This document shows positions 45,950 to 54,836 of a stretch of 64,000 nucleotides of DNA, piece after piece. The stretch lies in NCBI RefSeq assembly GCF_003260125.1, contig NZ_QHKO01000001.1, positions 434,001 through 498,000 on the forward strand, read 5' to 3'. This stretch comes from Lujinxingia litoralis. GTDB taxonomy: Bacteria; Myxococcota_A; Bradymonadia; Bradymonadales; Bradymonadaceae. The translations under genes and the position numbers were made by a program. Position 1 is the first letter of the stretch; the number at the start of each line of letters is the position of its first letter. The notes below the pieces were generated by a model that had not been told where the DNA came from, made no database searches, and was given only the letters and a program-made list of their open reading frames with translations.

Positions 45950-48295
45950 CTACCGAACTTCACGAAACGCCTCTCGCAGTACGTTGATCTCGGTGGAGCG
46001 ATCTTCAAAGAGCTGATTGATATCGCGGGTGGCGTCCTCTTTTCGTTGCCACCCGACATCCAGCAGCCCGACGTGGCCGCGGCGAATCAACGCCTCGAAT
46101 TCGTCGTCCACCCGAGAGAAATTCCACAACGCGATCGAAGACACCGTCCGTTCCGTATCGAGTCTCCACTGATCGAGCTCTTGTTGATACGACGCCAGCT
46201 CCTGGCGTTCGATCGTGACGGTCGCGCGAATATCAACTACGCGCTCGTCGATGACCTCATCGATTCCCGAGAAATATGCGTTGAGTCGGGACTTGAGTTC
46301 CGGCAACCGGCGTCGTTGCTCGGCAAGCGCGAGCGCCCCGCTGCGGCTGGAGGTGCTCAGTCGGGCACTCTGCTCATCGATCAGCTCGCCGAGCTCCGAG
46401 AGACGGGCGTGATAACGCTCCCGAGCATCGCGCTGCTGAACGAGCATCGCATCGCGGGCGCCAAACTGGCGCTGCACACTCCCGACCTCCCGGGTGAGGC
46501 GCTGGTGCTCGGCCTGCAACGCGCTGATGTCATCGCGCATCTGCTGGCGAATCTGACGAATCTTGGCGCGATCCTCGGCACTGAACCCCTCCACAGGATT
46601 CTGGCTCAGGTAGGTATCGATCCCATCCAGATTTACCGTCAAACTCTCGATATCAAACGCCACCCGCTCCATTTCGCGATTGAGGTGCTGAAAGTCCTGG
46701 CGAATCGCCGTACTCCGACTCTGCAGATCGTCAACCGACTGCGGACCGCGCTGATGTTGCTCTCGCAGCGTCACCAGTTCTTCTTCCAGTTCCGCCACGC
46801 GCGCTCGTTCGGAGGGCCCGAGAACGCTCTGAGCCTGCTGGAGCTCATACGCGATCAACTGCTCTTCCAGCGAAATCAGCTGTGCCTCCAGGGCCACCCC
46901 ACGCTTCCAGCCCTCCGAAAGGACCGGGAACGCCTCGATATTGGAACCGTAGGAGAGCATCTGCTCGACCTCTTTGAGCGCCTCCTCGGCCTCGTCGATA
47001 TCGGCCTGAGTAAATGCCCCATCTTCAACCAGCTGACGGGCATCGGCCATCAGCGGCTCGCCATCCACCCAGTCCGAGACCATTGTCGGCATGTACTCGG
47101 GGCGTAGACCCTCCAGGTCCTGGCGGACCAGCTCCACAAAAAAGCTCTGCAGATCGGGTTGCTCTTCGATAAAGCTCACCAGCTCGGTGCGCACCGGCGT
47201 GAAGGTGGCGATGATATCGTTGAACCACAACCGAGCCTGATCGTACTGGCGCAGGCGCATGGAGAGATCGGCCATCAAGAGCTTGGCCTCGGGTACAAAG
47301 CGCGGATCTGGATCGGAGATAAGTAGGATGTCCAGGTTACGCAGCGCTGCCTGATAACTCTCCTTGGAGACCAACGACCAGGTCAGCTCGTAGAGGGAGC
47401 GCTCAAAATAGGGGCTGGTACGAGGCAGCTGAAGGTAATGATCGATCGCCCGATCAAACTGCCGTTCCTCGTAGGCCAGCCGCCCCAGCGCCAGATGTCC
47501 GAGGTCCACCACTCGACTCTCTTCCGGGGTCGAGGGAATCTTTGTGACCAGCGAAGAGAAGGCCTCACGGGCCGCGGCGATATCCCCGTCGGCCGCCAGC
47601 GTCACCCCTTCAAAATAACGCGCAATCAGCTCGTATTGCGGGTCGCGCGCCGCGCGCTGGAACCAGGGCTGAGCCGCCTGATAACGCCCCTCCTGATAGA
47701 GGGTCTTTCCCCGGGTATAGTGCAGCGCCGGATTGACCTGCTCCAGATTGTCGAGGCGAGCATAGAGCGCGTCGACACCACTATAGTCGTCGATTTCGCC
47801 GGCGATCTCGAGCAATCGGACGATCGCCGGCTGATAAAACTCAGCGGGCCCTAACTCCACGACCCGCCGGAAATAGCTGCGCGCAGCGCGAAAACTGCGC
47901 ATCTGGTAGAGGCTGTCCCCCAGCAGATAGAGCGCTTCGGCGTAGCTATCGAACTGGCGCACCCGGTCGTTATCGACCACCGCCACAAAGAGCACACTCG
48001 CGCGCGGATAGTCCGCGAGCAGGTAGGCGACCTTGGCGTCATTAAAGCGCGACTCCAGACGGAAGCGACTCTCCACGACCGCCGGCACCAGATAGCGCTC
48101 CTCCAGCTCGTTGAGCTGAGCTTCCAGCGCATTGACGCCATCGCGGGCCTGCGCCGAGCTAAACGCACGGACCCCTGTGGCCTGTGCAGCCGCGCTGCTG
48201 CCAGTTAGTCCGATCACGGCCAGTAGCGCTGCCGCCACCAGACTCCGTCCCGCCCTGCCGTGCATGTTCATCGCTCGCCAATTCCAAAAGCGCAT
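45950..48295 (-). CDS. Large secreted TPR and coiled-coil protein
   Basis: The 781-aa protein has a signal peptide (~1-37, ending AAAQ). The first half is TPR-like (SYAEALYLLGDSLYQMRSFRA, EERQFDRAIDHYLQLP). The second half (~480-760) is coiled coil (LEEELVTLREQHQRGPQSVDD), with repeated heptads. It is probably a periplasmic rod-like connector. The start at 48295 follows GAGG on the minus strand. It lies one gene upstream of the GltD-like gene with a 29-bp gap and belongs to the same transcript. Confidence 0.85.
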   Translation of the reverse strand: MRFWNWRAMNMHGRAGRSLVAAALLAVIGLTGSSAAAQATGVRAFSSAQARDGVNALEAQLNELEERYLVPAVVESRFRLESRFNDAKVAYLLADYPRASVLFVAVVDNDRVRQFDSYAEALYLLGDSLYQMRSFRAARSYFRRVVELGPAEFYQPAIVRLLEIAGEIDDYSGVDALYARLDNLEQVNPALHYTRGKTLYQEGRYQAAQPWFQRAARDPQYELIARYFEGVTLAADGDIAAAREAFSSLVTKIPSTPEESRVVDLGHLALGRLAYEERQFDRAIDHYLQLPRTSPYFERSLYELTWSLVSKESYQAALRNLDILLISDPDPRFVPEAKLLMADLSMRLRQYDQARLWFNDIIATFTPVRTELVSFIEEQPDLQSFFVELVRQDLEGLRPEYMPTMVSDWVDGEPLMADARQLVEDGAFTQADIDEAEEALKEVEQMLSYGSNIEAFPVLSEGWKRGVALEAQLISLEEQLIAYELQQAQSVLGPSERARVAELEEELVTLREQHQRGPQSVDDLQSRSTAIRQDFQHLNREMERVAFDIESLTVNLDGIDTYLSQNPVEGFSAEDRAKIRQIRQQMRDDISALQAEHQRLTREVGSVQRQFGARDAMLVQQRDARERYHARLSELGELIDEQSARLSTSSRSGALALAEQRRRLPELKSRLNAYFSGIDEVIDERVVDIRATVTIERQELASYQQELDQWRLDTERTVSSIALWNFSRVDDEFEALIRRGHVGLLDVGWQRKEDATRDINQLFEDRSTEINVLREAFREVR

Positions 48296-48361
48296 CGCGC
48301 GACCTCGACTCAAGCATCACTTACGCCGGCGGCAACGCCGCCGGCCGCGGAACCTCCCCGA

Positions 48362-49315
48362 TTACTCTTCGGGGGCCTGAGCCGGCTCTTCAGCCAGATC
48401 GTCGAGGTCCAACTCCACCATCGTTACCTGACAGACCCCGTCGGGGCGGTCCTCATGCGCTGTAAAGGCGTTGCCGCCCTTATAGGCCCGAACCGTCACA
48501 ATGGTGGTGCGCCCTTCCTCAGCAGTGAAATTGCACGAGAAGCGCAGGTCAAACTCATAACCCCGCGCGTACGAGAACACACCATACCCGCTGCCCTGTA
48601 ACTCCAGACTCACCGACACCGTCCGCGTTCCCGGATTGACCGGCCCGCTGAAGATCTCCAGGTCATTGGCATTGCTAAGGTTGCCATCGCGGTCGAGCTC
48701 GTTGAACACCCGAGAGCCATCTACGCTAAAGAGCGCGCGGCGAATGTTGTAGGCCGAACCCAGATCGTTTTCGAAACGCAGGACCGCCCGACTGCCCGCG
48801 AGATTGCCGCTGAGAATCGTCTCTTTGAGAAGCACAATGCGACTCTTCGAGCGGAACACTCGCTCTTTGAGATCGTCGATCTTCGTTTCCAGGTCGCGCA
48901 CGCGCAGATCGTAGACCTCCTCCGGGTTTTCCCCCTCGGGGATCTCGATGCCTTCGATGCGATCGGTGTCCATGCGCGCCTGCAGCGAGGCTTCCGTTCC
49001 GGGGTAGTCAGTGCGAAGCACGCGCCCGCCGGGCCCAAGCACGGGCTCCACCGGAGCCTCATCCTCGGCAGCGGCCTCCGCGCTGGCATCCGAATCCGCC
49101 TCCTCGGCAGGATCGACTCCCGAGGTGGCGTCATCTGCCCCCTCGCTGCCAGTAGCTTCGCCCTCGGAGATCTCCTCCTCAGGGCGCTCTCCATCAAGAG
49201 CGGGGCTCTCGTCTTCCGGAGTGCCCTCTTGTACTTGCTGCGCCAGTGCGCTGCCAGGTGCCAGACACCACAGCAGCACGACGAAGATCAGCCCGGGCCA
49301 TATTCTTCGTTGCAT
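48362..49315 (-). CDS. Acidic secreted protein heading the gliding-type cluster
   Basis: The 317-aa protein has a signal peptide (~1-25, ending SALA), a long acidic disordered stretch of Glu, Asp, Ala and Ser (~30-115), and a coiled-coil segment near ~150-185 (DDLKERVFRSKSRIVLLKE). The C-terminus is a beta domain (SVSLELQGSGYGVFSYARGY). No named domain is recognised. The start at 49315 has GAGGAAG 6 bp upstream. It precedes the two large TPR genes and is probably the first gene of the operon. Confidence 0.75.
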   Translation of the reverse strand: MQRRIWPGLIFVVLLWCLAPGSALAQQVQEGTPEDESPALDGERPEEEISEGEATGSEGADDATSGVDPAEEADSDASAEAAAEDEAPVEPVLGPGGRVLRTDYPGTEASLQARMDTDRIEGIEIPEGENPEEVYDLRVRDLETKIDDLKERVFRSKSRIVLLKETILSGNLAGSRAVLRFENDLGSAYNIRRALFSVDGSRVFNELDRDGNLSNANDLEIFSGPVNPGTRTVSVSLELQGSGYGVFSYARGYEFDLRFSCNFTAEEGRTTIVTVRAYKGGNAFTAHEDRPDGVCQVTMVELDLDDLAEEPAQAPEE

Positions 49316-49538
49316 AAACGGCTTCCTCACTTCGAATTTATTAGCACGCTCGCAGCGCTCCACGGGCAGCCAGCGCCGATGGTTTCTCAGCGGATCGAGG
49401 GGCAGCCTACTTGACCTACCGGTCGATCTCAAGCCGACCCGACGCCCCTTTGACGCCCTGGTTTCGGCACACATTCATTTGCCCCCGCGCATCGCGCGTT
49501 CCTGCGGAGGCAGGGTGCGCGCGCTCCACCGGGCCGTC

Positions 49539-49578
49539 AAGAAAAGACACGGCCCGGAGTCGTAAAACACCGGGCCGT
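49539..49578 (-). terminator. Rho-independent terminator after speE
   Basis: ACGGCCCGG and CCGGGCCGT (49549-49557 and 49570-49578) form a 9-bp stem; on the minus strand it is followed by GTCTTTTCTT. It lies 28 bp beyond the speE stop. Confidence 0.6.
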
Positions 49579-49605
49579 ACAACCTACGTCGTGACTGCTA
49601 ATGCA

Positions 49606-50451
49606 TCAACCGCGAAGCTGATCGCGCAGAAACTTCGGCAGCACAAAGGCCGCTTGATGCAGCTCCTCGTGGTAATAGGAGAGCTGTGCGTCGAGCTCGG
49701 CGATGCGAGCGCTGTCCAGCCCGCGGGTCGGATGGGGCCCCTTGGAAGCAAAGGCAAACGCCCAGAGCGACCCGGGATAGGTCGGCACAATCGAGGTATA
49801 AAAATCGACGCTCGCGAAGGATTCTCGCAGCATTTTACCGACGCCGGCCACTCGCGTGGGCTGATAAACAATCGAGTCACTCTGGGGCACCAGAATACCG
49901 TCGGCGCGCAGCACCCGATGACAAGCGGCGTAGAATTCCGGCGTAAAGAGAACCACGCCGGCATCCACCGGATCGGTGGAATCCACCAGAATTACGTCAA
50001 ACGACGCGTCGGGCGCCTCGTTCACATAGGCCAGTCCGTCACCAATGATCAGATTGGCTTTCGGGTGGTCAAAGGCCGAGGCGACCTGCGGCAGGTGCTT
50101 TTTGCACTGCTCCACCACAACCTGGTCAATTTCGACCATCACGGCTTCTTCAACCCCGGGATGCTTGACCACCTCGCGCAGCGTTCCCCCGTCGCCGCCA
50201 CCGATGATCAGTACTCGTCGGGGGTTGGGATGGGCAAAAAGCGGCACGTGAGCCAGCATCTCGTGGTAGCCGATTTCATCGCGCTCCGAGACATTGATCA
50301 CCCCGCCCAGCGCCAGCACGGTGCCAAATTCCGGGGTGCGAAACACATCGACCTGTTGATAGGGCGTCTCCTGGCTGAAGAGCCACTCACTGACCACATG
50401 CTCGGTGACGGTGTTGCGGTTTAGAGGATCGCGAAAGACGATCTTGGCCAT
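49606..50451 (-). CDS. speE: Spermidine synthase SpeE
   Basis: SpeE transfers an aminopropyl group from decarboxylated S-adenosylmethionine to putrescine, making spermidine. The 281-aa protein has the family's RVLIIGGGDGG motif, the Asp that binds the nucleoside (AVMVEIDQVV), the catalytic region LVDSTDPVDAG, and the C-terminal helical tail. Length matches the ~280-aa bacterial enzyme. The gene lies downstream of speD on the same strand, 199 bp away, and the two proteins make consecutive steps of one pathway. A hairpin at 50536-50557 lies between them. Confidence 0.95.
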   Translation of the reverse strand: MAKIVFRDPLNRNTVTEHVVSEWLFSQETPYQQVDVFRTPEFGTVLALGGVINVSERDEIGYHEMLAHVPLFAHPNPRRVLIIGGGDGGTLREVVKHPGVEEAVMVEIDQVVVEQCKKHLPQVASAFDHPKANLIIGDGLAYVNEAPDASFDVILVDSTDPVDAGVVLFTPEFYAACHRVLRADGILVPQSDSIVYQPTRVAGVGKMLRESFASVDFYTSIVPTYPGSLWAFAFASKGPHPTRGLDSARIAELDAQLSYYHEELHQAAFVLPKFLRDQLRG

Positions 50452-50535
50452 GATCTTCTCCTTAGTACGCTACGCTGAGGTGGGGGCGAACTTTGCGTGC
50501 GAGCCAAACCGCGCACAAACAAAGAACCACCGTCA

Positions 50536-50557
50536 CCCGAGAGCCGGTGCTCTCGGG
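50536..50557. other. Hairpin between speD and speE
   Basis: CCCGAGAGC (50536-50544) and GCTCTCGGG (50549-50557) form a perfect 9-bp stem with a 4-nt CGGT loop. On the transcribed minus strand there is no T-tract, so it may attenuate or stabilise the speDE mRNA rather than terminate it. Confidence 0.45.
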
Positions 50558-50650
50558 CGTAAGAAGGCGTCCCCTCCTCACCGAAAGCCTCCCGCGCATT
50601 TCAGTTGCGAGGCAGGGGCGGCGAGGAAGTCACGCAGTCGTCATTTCACC

Positions 50651-51058
50651 TTATTTATCGAGGTCGTCGCGGGTGACGCCGTAGGCCGAGGGCAGCGTGC
50701 CCGGGGCCACATCGAAACTGCCGCGTCGAAACTCAACGGTACTTTCCCGGGTCGCGCCGAAACGCTCCTTCAGAAAAGCATGAGCCTCCCACGGATCGAT
50801 GACCGTGCCACAGGTAAACACATCGACCGCCGCATAGCCGTATTCGGGCCAGGTGTGAATCGTCAGGTGGCTTTCGCTGATCACCACCGCCCCGCTGACA
50901 CCATGGGGGTTAAACTGGTGAAAATTCACACAGACGATATGGGCACCCATGCTTTCGGCTGCGGCTACCATGACCTCCTCCACAAAAGAGGCGTCATTGA
51001 GCTTTTCTGCAGGGCACCCGTAGTACTCGAGGATCAGTTGACGTCCGAGAGCTTCCAA
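50651..51058 (-). CDS. speD: S-adenosylmethionine decarboxylase SpeD
   Basis: SpeD is a pyruvoyl enzyme that makes the aminopropyl donor for SpeE. The 135-aa product has the processing region ESHLTIHTWPEYG, with Ser in ES-HLTIHTWP as the self-cleavage and pyruvoyl site, and the later FTCGTVIDPW motif with the catalytic Cys. Length fits the small Thermotoga/Bacillus-type enzyme. I place the start at the TTG at 51058 because GAGGT is 8 bp upstream and it gives the typical MEALGRQLILEYYGC beginning; the only other start, GTG at 51094, gives an odd leader. Confidence 0.92.
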   Translation of the reverse strand: MEALGRQLILEYYGCPAEKLNDASFVEEVMVAAAESMGAHIVCVNFHQFNPHGVSGAVVISESHLTIHTWPEYGYAAVDVFTCGTVIDPWEAHAFLKERFGATRESTVEFRRGSFDVAPGTLPSAYGVTRDDLDK

Positions 51059-51543
51059 TTTGGTGTACCTCGTGGATGGTCGCCCCGGATCCACACTCCG
51101 TGTTGGTCTCTTCTCGGCCTGCGTCGAGCCGTTGAACTAATCAACGTGCCCTCCTCGAAGCGACCTCGCCAACGGAGCCTGGTCCAGAGCGAAGTTCGCT
51201 ACCATCGTGCGCATAAGTCACCGTGGTGTGAGTTCACTCATGCCTCCGATCGCGGCCTGGCGAGGGCACGCTCCGAAGGCTGGCTACGCCCCCTGTACGG
51301 CTGGTCTTACGTCTCCCGACGTCGAGCTTTGCACCCCGCTACACAGCGGGCATACAACTCCGGAACAGGCCGACAGAGTTTGGGTGTCGCTACCGAAAAA
51401 TTCACCGCTCGCAAGCGGGCCGCAATACCTAACATCTTGGCTTGGAAAATCAAGCTCAAAGCATCTATCGTGCCCCAAATTTTTGCCCCGGCGAGCGTCG
51501 AGATTCGACCCCGTCGGGCAGCACCTGATGGGAGTGTAACCGC
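51059..51543. other. Intergenic region between divergent speD and polX
   Basis: This 485-bp stretch holds no gene I can support. It is somewhat less GC-rich near 51370-51480 and has small inverted repeats (CCGCT-N-AGCGG near 51405-51420). It should carry the promoters for speD and polX, but no clear -10/-35 pair was found on either strand. Confidence 0.5.
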
Positions 51544-53265
51544 ATGAACAATCGTGACTACGCCCGAGTCCTCCAGGAGATCGCCCAGCTGATGGAGATC
51601 AGCGGTGAAAACCGGTTCAAAATTCGCGCCTTCGAGAACGCCACTCGCACGGTGGAGACCCTGCCCGAAGAGCTCGAAGCCGTCATGGATCGGGGCGACC
51701 TCAAAGAACTCAAAGGGATCGGCGCATCCATCGCCCAGGATCTGCTACAGATTCGCCAGCATGGCACCTGTGACATCCATCGCTCGCTGCTTGAGCGTCT
51801 GGATCCGGGGCTGCTCGATATGCTCAGAGTCCAGGGACTTGGCCCCAAGCGCATCAAACTCGTCTACCACGAGCTTGGCGTCTCCAATCTCGACGCGCTC
51901 AAAGAAGCCGCCGAGTCCGGACGTCTGCGCGAACTCAAAGGGCTGGGAGCCAAGACCGAAGAAAAAGTCCTCGCCGAGATCGAACGCCTGGCCCGCGGCG
52001 GCGACCGCACCCCGCTGCCCCAGGCACGACACGTTGCCGAATCGCTGCGCGATCAACTCGCCGCCCTCCCGCAGACCGAGCGCATCGCCATCGCCGGATC
52101 GATTCGACGCGGCCGCGAGACCATCGGCGATGTCGACCTGCTGGTATCATCCATGGACCCGGCGCCCATCCATCAAACCTTCTGCGGGCTTACCGAAGTC
52201 AAAGAGGTCCTGGTCAGCGGCGACACCAAAACGTCGGTGCGTCTGCACAACGGCATTCAGGTCGATTTACGCACGGTCAAAGACGAGGTTTTTGGCAGCG
52301 CTCTGCACTACTTCACCGGCAGCAAGGAGCACCATATCGAGCTGCGCACCCGCGCCAAACGCCAGGGCCTGCGCGTCAGCGAGTACGGGGTCTTCCGAGA
52401 TGATGAGGATACTCCGATCGCCTCGCACACCGAGGAGGAGCTCTACCAGGCCCTGGGGCTTCCCTACATTCCTCCGGAACTTCGCGAGGGGCGCGGCGAA
52501 ATCGAAAGCGCCGCGCGCCACGAGCTACCGGTGCTGCTACAGCCCGACCAGATCCGTGGCGATGGGCACATGCACACTACCGAAACCGACGGCCGCCACT
52601 CCATTGAGGAGATGGCTCTCGCCGCCCGGGATCTCGGCTACGAATTCATCGTCATTACCGACCACTCGCAGGCGGTGCGCGTGGCCAACGGCATGACTCC
52701 GGAGCGCTTCCGCGAGCACATGGCGCGTATCCGCGAGGCCGACGGCCGGGTCGAAGGCATCCGCATCCTGACCGGAATTGAGGTCGACATTCTCAAAGAT
52801 GGTACGCTCGACATGGATCACGACCTTTTGGCCGAAGCCGACTGGGTGGTCGGCAGCATCCATAGCCACTTCAACCAGGCTCCCGATCAGATGACCGAAC
52901 GCCTGCTCCGGGGCATGCGCACCGGCCTGCTCTCGTGTCTCGGGCACCCTACCGGTCGCATTCTGGGCGGCCGGGACGGGTACCGCTATGACTTCGATGC
53001 CATTGTGGAGGCCTGCGTGGAGCTGGGCGTAGCACTGGAACTCAACGGCAGCAGCGGGCGTCTGGACCTCAACGCCGAACTTGCTGAAAAAGCACACCGC
53101 CAGGGCGCCATGCTGGTGCTGGGCTCCGACGCTCATTCCACCGCGGGCCTCCACGATTTGAGTTTTGCGGTTCAGCAGGCCCGTCGCGCTGGCCTCCCCG
53201 CCGAGGCGATCCTCAACACTCTGCCGGTCGATGCCTTTCTCAAAGCCACGCGCCCCGACCTCTAA
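51544..53265 (+). CDS. polX: Family X DNA polymerase with PHP domain (PolX)
   Basis: Bacterial PolX fills short gaps in DNA base-excision repair, and its PHP domain has nuclease activity. The 573-aa protein starts with the helix-hairpin-helix 8-kDa region (LKELKGIGASIAQ, LRELKGLGAKTEEKV), then the polymerase palm with GSIRRGRETIGDVDLLV carrying the catalytic Asp pair. The C-terminal ~240 residues form the PHP domain with metal-binding GHMHTTETDGR, ITDHSQ and GSDAH motifs. Length is typical for bacterial PolX (~570 aa). It is transcribed divergently from speD. Confidence 0.95.
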   Translation: MNNRDYARVLQEIAQLMEISGENRFKIRAFENATRTVETLPEELEAVMDRGDLKELKGIGASIAQDLLQIRQHGTCDIHRSLLERLDPGLLDMLRVQGLGPKRIKLVYHELGVSNLDALKEAAESGRLRELKGLGAKTEEKVLAEIERLARGGDRTPLPQARHVAESLRDQLAALPQTERIAIAGSIRRGRETIGDVDLLVSSMDPAPIHQTFCGLTEVKEVLVSGDTKTSVRLHNGIQVDLRTVKDEVFGSALHYFTGSKEHHIELRTRAKRQGLRVSEYGVFRDDEDTPIASHTEEELYQALGLPYIPPELREGRGEIESAARHELPVLLQPDQIRGDGHMHTTETDGRHSIEEMALAARDLGYEFIVITDHSQAVRVANGMTPERFREHMARIREADGRVEGIRILTGIEVDILKDGTLDMDHDLLAEADWVVGSIHSHFNQAPDQMTERLLRGMRTGLLSCLGHPTGRILGGRDGYRYDFDAIVEACVELGVALELNGSSGRLDLNAELAEKAHRQGAMLVLGSDAHSTAGLHDLSFAVQQARRAGLPAEAILNTLPVDAFLKATRPDL

Positions 53266-53367
53266 CCTGTCGTCGGATTGTCCCCGGGACATTTGTGCAC
53301 ACCATGACGACGCGTTGTGCTGGCCCCCCGAACACTGCCCGGCCTTTTTCATGCAATGGAGCAAGCT

Positions 53368-53874
53368 ATGACCACCATCACCTTCAAGAATTCGCCCGTC
53401 ACCCTCAGCGGAGCCCCCCCCACGGTTGGCGAAAAGGCGCCAAACTTTCACGTCCATAAAAATCCCGTACAGACCCTGGCGCTCAACGAGGCCGCCGGCA
53501 AACGCGTGCTCCTGACCACGGCCCCTTCAGTCGACACCGGCGTCTGCGCCGCCCAACTGCGCGCCTTCGAGGCCCGGCTCGCCGAAGCCGGTGACGACGC
53601 GGATTTTGAGCTGTGGTTCGTGACCCGCGACCTTCCCTTTGCGCTGGAGCGCTTCGCCAAACAAAGCGGTATCAGCCACGTGAAGACCCTCTCCGACTAC
53701 AAAGACCGCGATCTCGGCCAGGCCTTCGGCCTGGTCGTCGAAGAGTTGGGACTTCTGGCACGCACGGTCTTTGTCATCGACAAAGACGGCACGGTTATCT
53801 ACCGCGAAATTGTCCCCGAGATCGCCACGGAACCCGACTATGACGACGCCTGGGCGATCGTCACCGGACAGTAG
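53368..53874 (+). CDS. tpx: Thiol peroxidase Tpx, single-cysteine variant
   Basis: Tpx reduces peroxides in the cytoplasm or periplasm. The 168-aa protein has the conserved peroxidatic Cys in PSVDTGVCAAQ (Cys60) and the later Tpx landmarks RDLPFALERFA and FVIDKDGTV. E. coli Tpx resolves via a second Cys (RFCG, Cys95), but here that position is Ala (RFAK), and the whole protein has no other Cys. It must therefore be recycled by an outside thiol or work as a 1-Cys enzyme. The ATG at 53368 has GGAG upstream; a start at 53317 gives an odd leader. Confidence 0.9.
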   Translation: MTTITFKNSPVTLSGAPPTVGEKAPNFHVHKNPVQTLALNEAAGKRVLLTTAPSVDTGVCAAQLRAFEARLAEAGDDADFELWFVTRDLPFALERFAKQSGISHVKTLSDYKDRDLGQAFGLVVEELGLLARTVFVIDKDGTVIYREIVPEIATEPDYDDAWAIVTGQ

Positions 53875-53902
53875 GCGCCGGGGACACGGCGTCACGATCA
53901 CG

Positions 53903-53931
53903 TTGACACCCTTTGAGGGCCACGCTAGCAT
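53903..53931 (+). promoter_or_regulatory. Putative sigma-70 promoter
   Basis: TTGACA (53903-53908) and TAGCAT (53926-53931) are exactly 17 bp apart, about 54 bp before the lipoprotein start. The -35 is a perfect consensus and the -10 matches 4 of 6. A GAGGGCCAC/GTGGCCCTC hairpin overlaps the -10 and start site. Confidence 0.6.
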
Positions 53932-53984
53932 CGGCGGTGGCCCTCGGGCGTTTCCGCCTCTCTTGAAGTCTGCGCAGGCCTACT

Positions 53985-54827
53985 ATGCTGGTTCGCACTC
54001 CTTCCGCGCTCATTCTCCTGACCATGATGTTGCCGGCGGCACTGCTGAGCGCTGGCTGCTCCGATACCGCCAGCGACGAGGCACGCACGATTAAAGAGCT
54101 TGAAGCTCGGGCGCAGTCCCGACCGCGTCAGGTCGAACTCTCGCTGGGCTACCTGCACCACCACGGCCCGGACTGGCCCGTAGACAACGTGCGCATCGGC
54201 GGCCCGCAAGGTCAGGAGGCCGAGCTCTCCCGCCTGCTGGTCGTCACCTCCGCCGTCGAGTTCCACCTCTGCGCTCCGACCAACACGCTGGGGGCCTGGC
54301 TCTACGAGCAGGCGATTCCCACCGCCGCCGCTCACGTCCCCAGCTCGGCCAATCGCCTGGGCACCCCTTACGTCGAAGACCTGCTCGGACCGGCACGCGC
54401 CACACGCATGGTGGGCGGGGTTGCGCCCCCGGTCGGCGACTACTGCGAGATGCACGTCCTGCTGACGCCGGCCGACGATGACATCATCAACCTCACCGAC
54501 GTGCCCACCTCGGAGCTTGAGGGACACACCGCGCTCATCGAAGGCCGCTGGCGCCCCACCTCTGACTCCGACTGGCAGGGCTTTCGCTGGACCTATGCCA
54601 GACATCGCATCGCTTCCACACCTCTCTTTAACCCCAAAGATGGCAGCGCTCCCCTGGCGCTGACCTCCCCCGAACAGACCGCGCTTTTGCTCGTCGACAA
54701 AACCCTTACGACGGACGACCTTCAGGCGGCCACCTGGTCGGCAGATGGCCCGGACTTCGCTCCCGTACTCGATCGAATCATCCATGCCATCCGCCTCTAC
54801 CGTTTCGATCGCCCTTCCTCTCCCTGA
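53985..54827 (+). CDS. Lipoprotein of unknown function
   Basis: The 280-aa protein has a signal peptide and lipobox (LLSAGC). The mature part has stretches of beta structure (RLLVVTSAVEFHLC, YCEMHVLLTP, HTALIEGRWRPT) and a helical C-terminus. I do not recognise the family. It has its own good promoter (53903-53931), and the next gene follows after 9 bp, so the two are probably co-transcribed. Confidence 0.7.
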   Translation: MLVRTPSALILLTMMLPAALLSAGCSDTASDEARTIKELEARAQSRPRQVELSLGYLHHHGPDWPVDNVRIGGPQGQEAELSRLLVVTSAVEFHLCAPTNTLGAWLYEQAIPTAAAHVPSSANRLGTPYVEDLLGPARATRMVGGVAPPVGDYCEMHVLLTPADDDIINLTDVPTSELEGHTALIEGRWRPTSDSDWQGFRWTYARHRIASTPLFNPKDGSAPLALTSPEQTALLLVDKTLTTDDLQAATWSADGPDFAPVLDRIIHAIRLYRFDRPSSP

Positions 54828-54836
54828 TGATAGCCT

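Noticed and set aside
50405..51547. 380-codon plus-strand frame over speD and the polX upstream region
   Set aside because: It overlaps speD antisense and runs into the polX start; low-quality composition and no family features.
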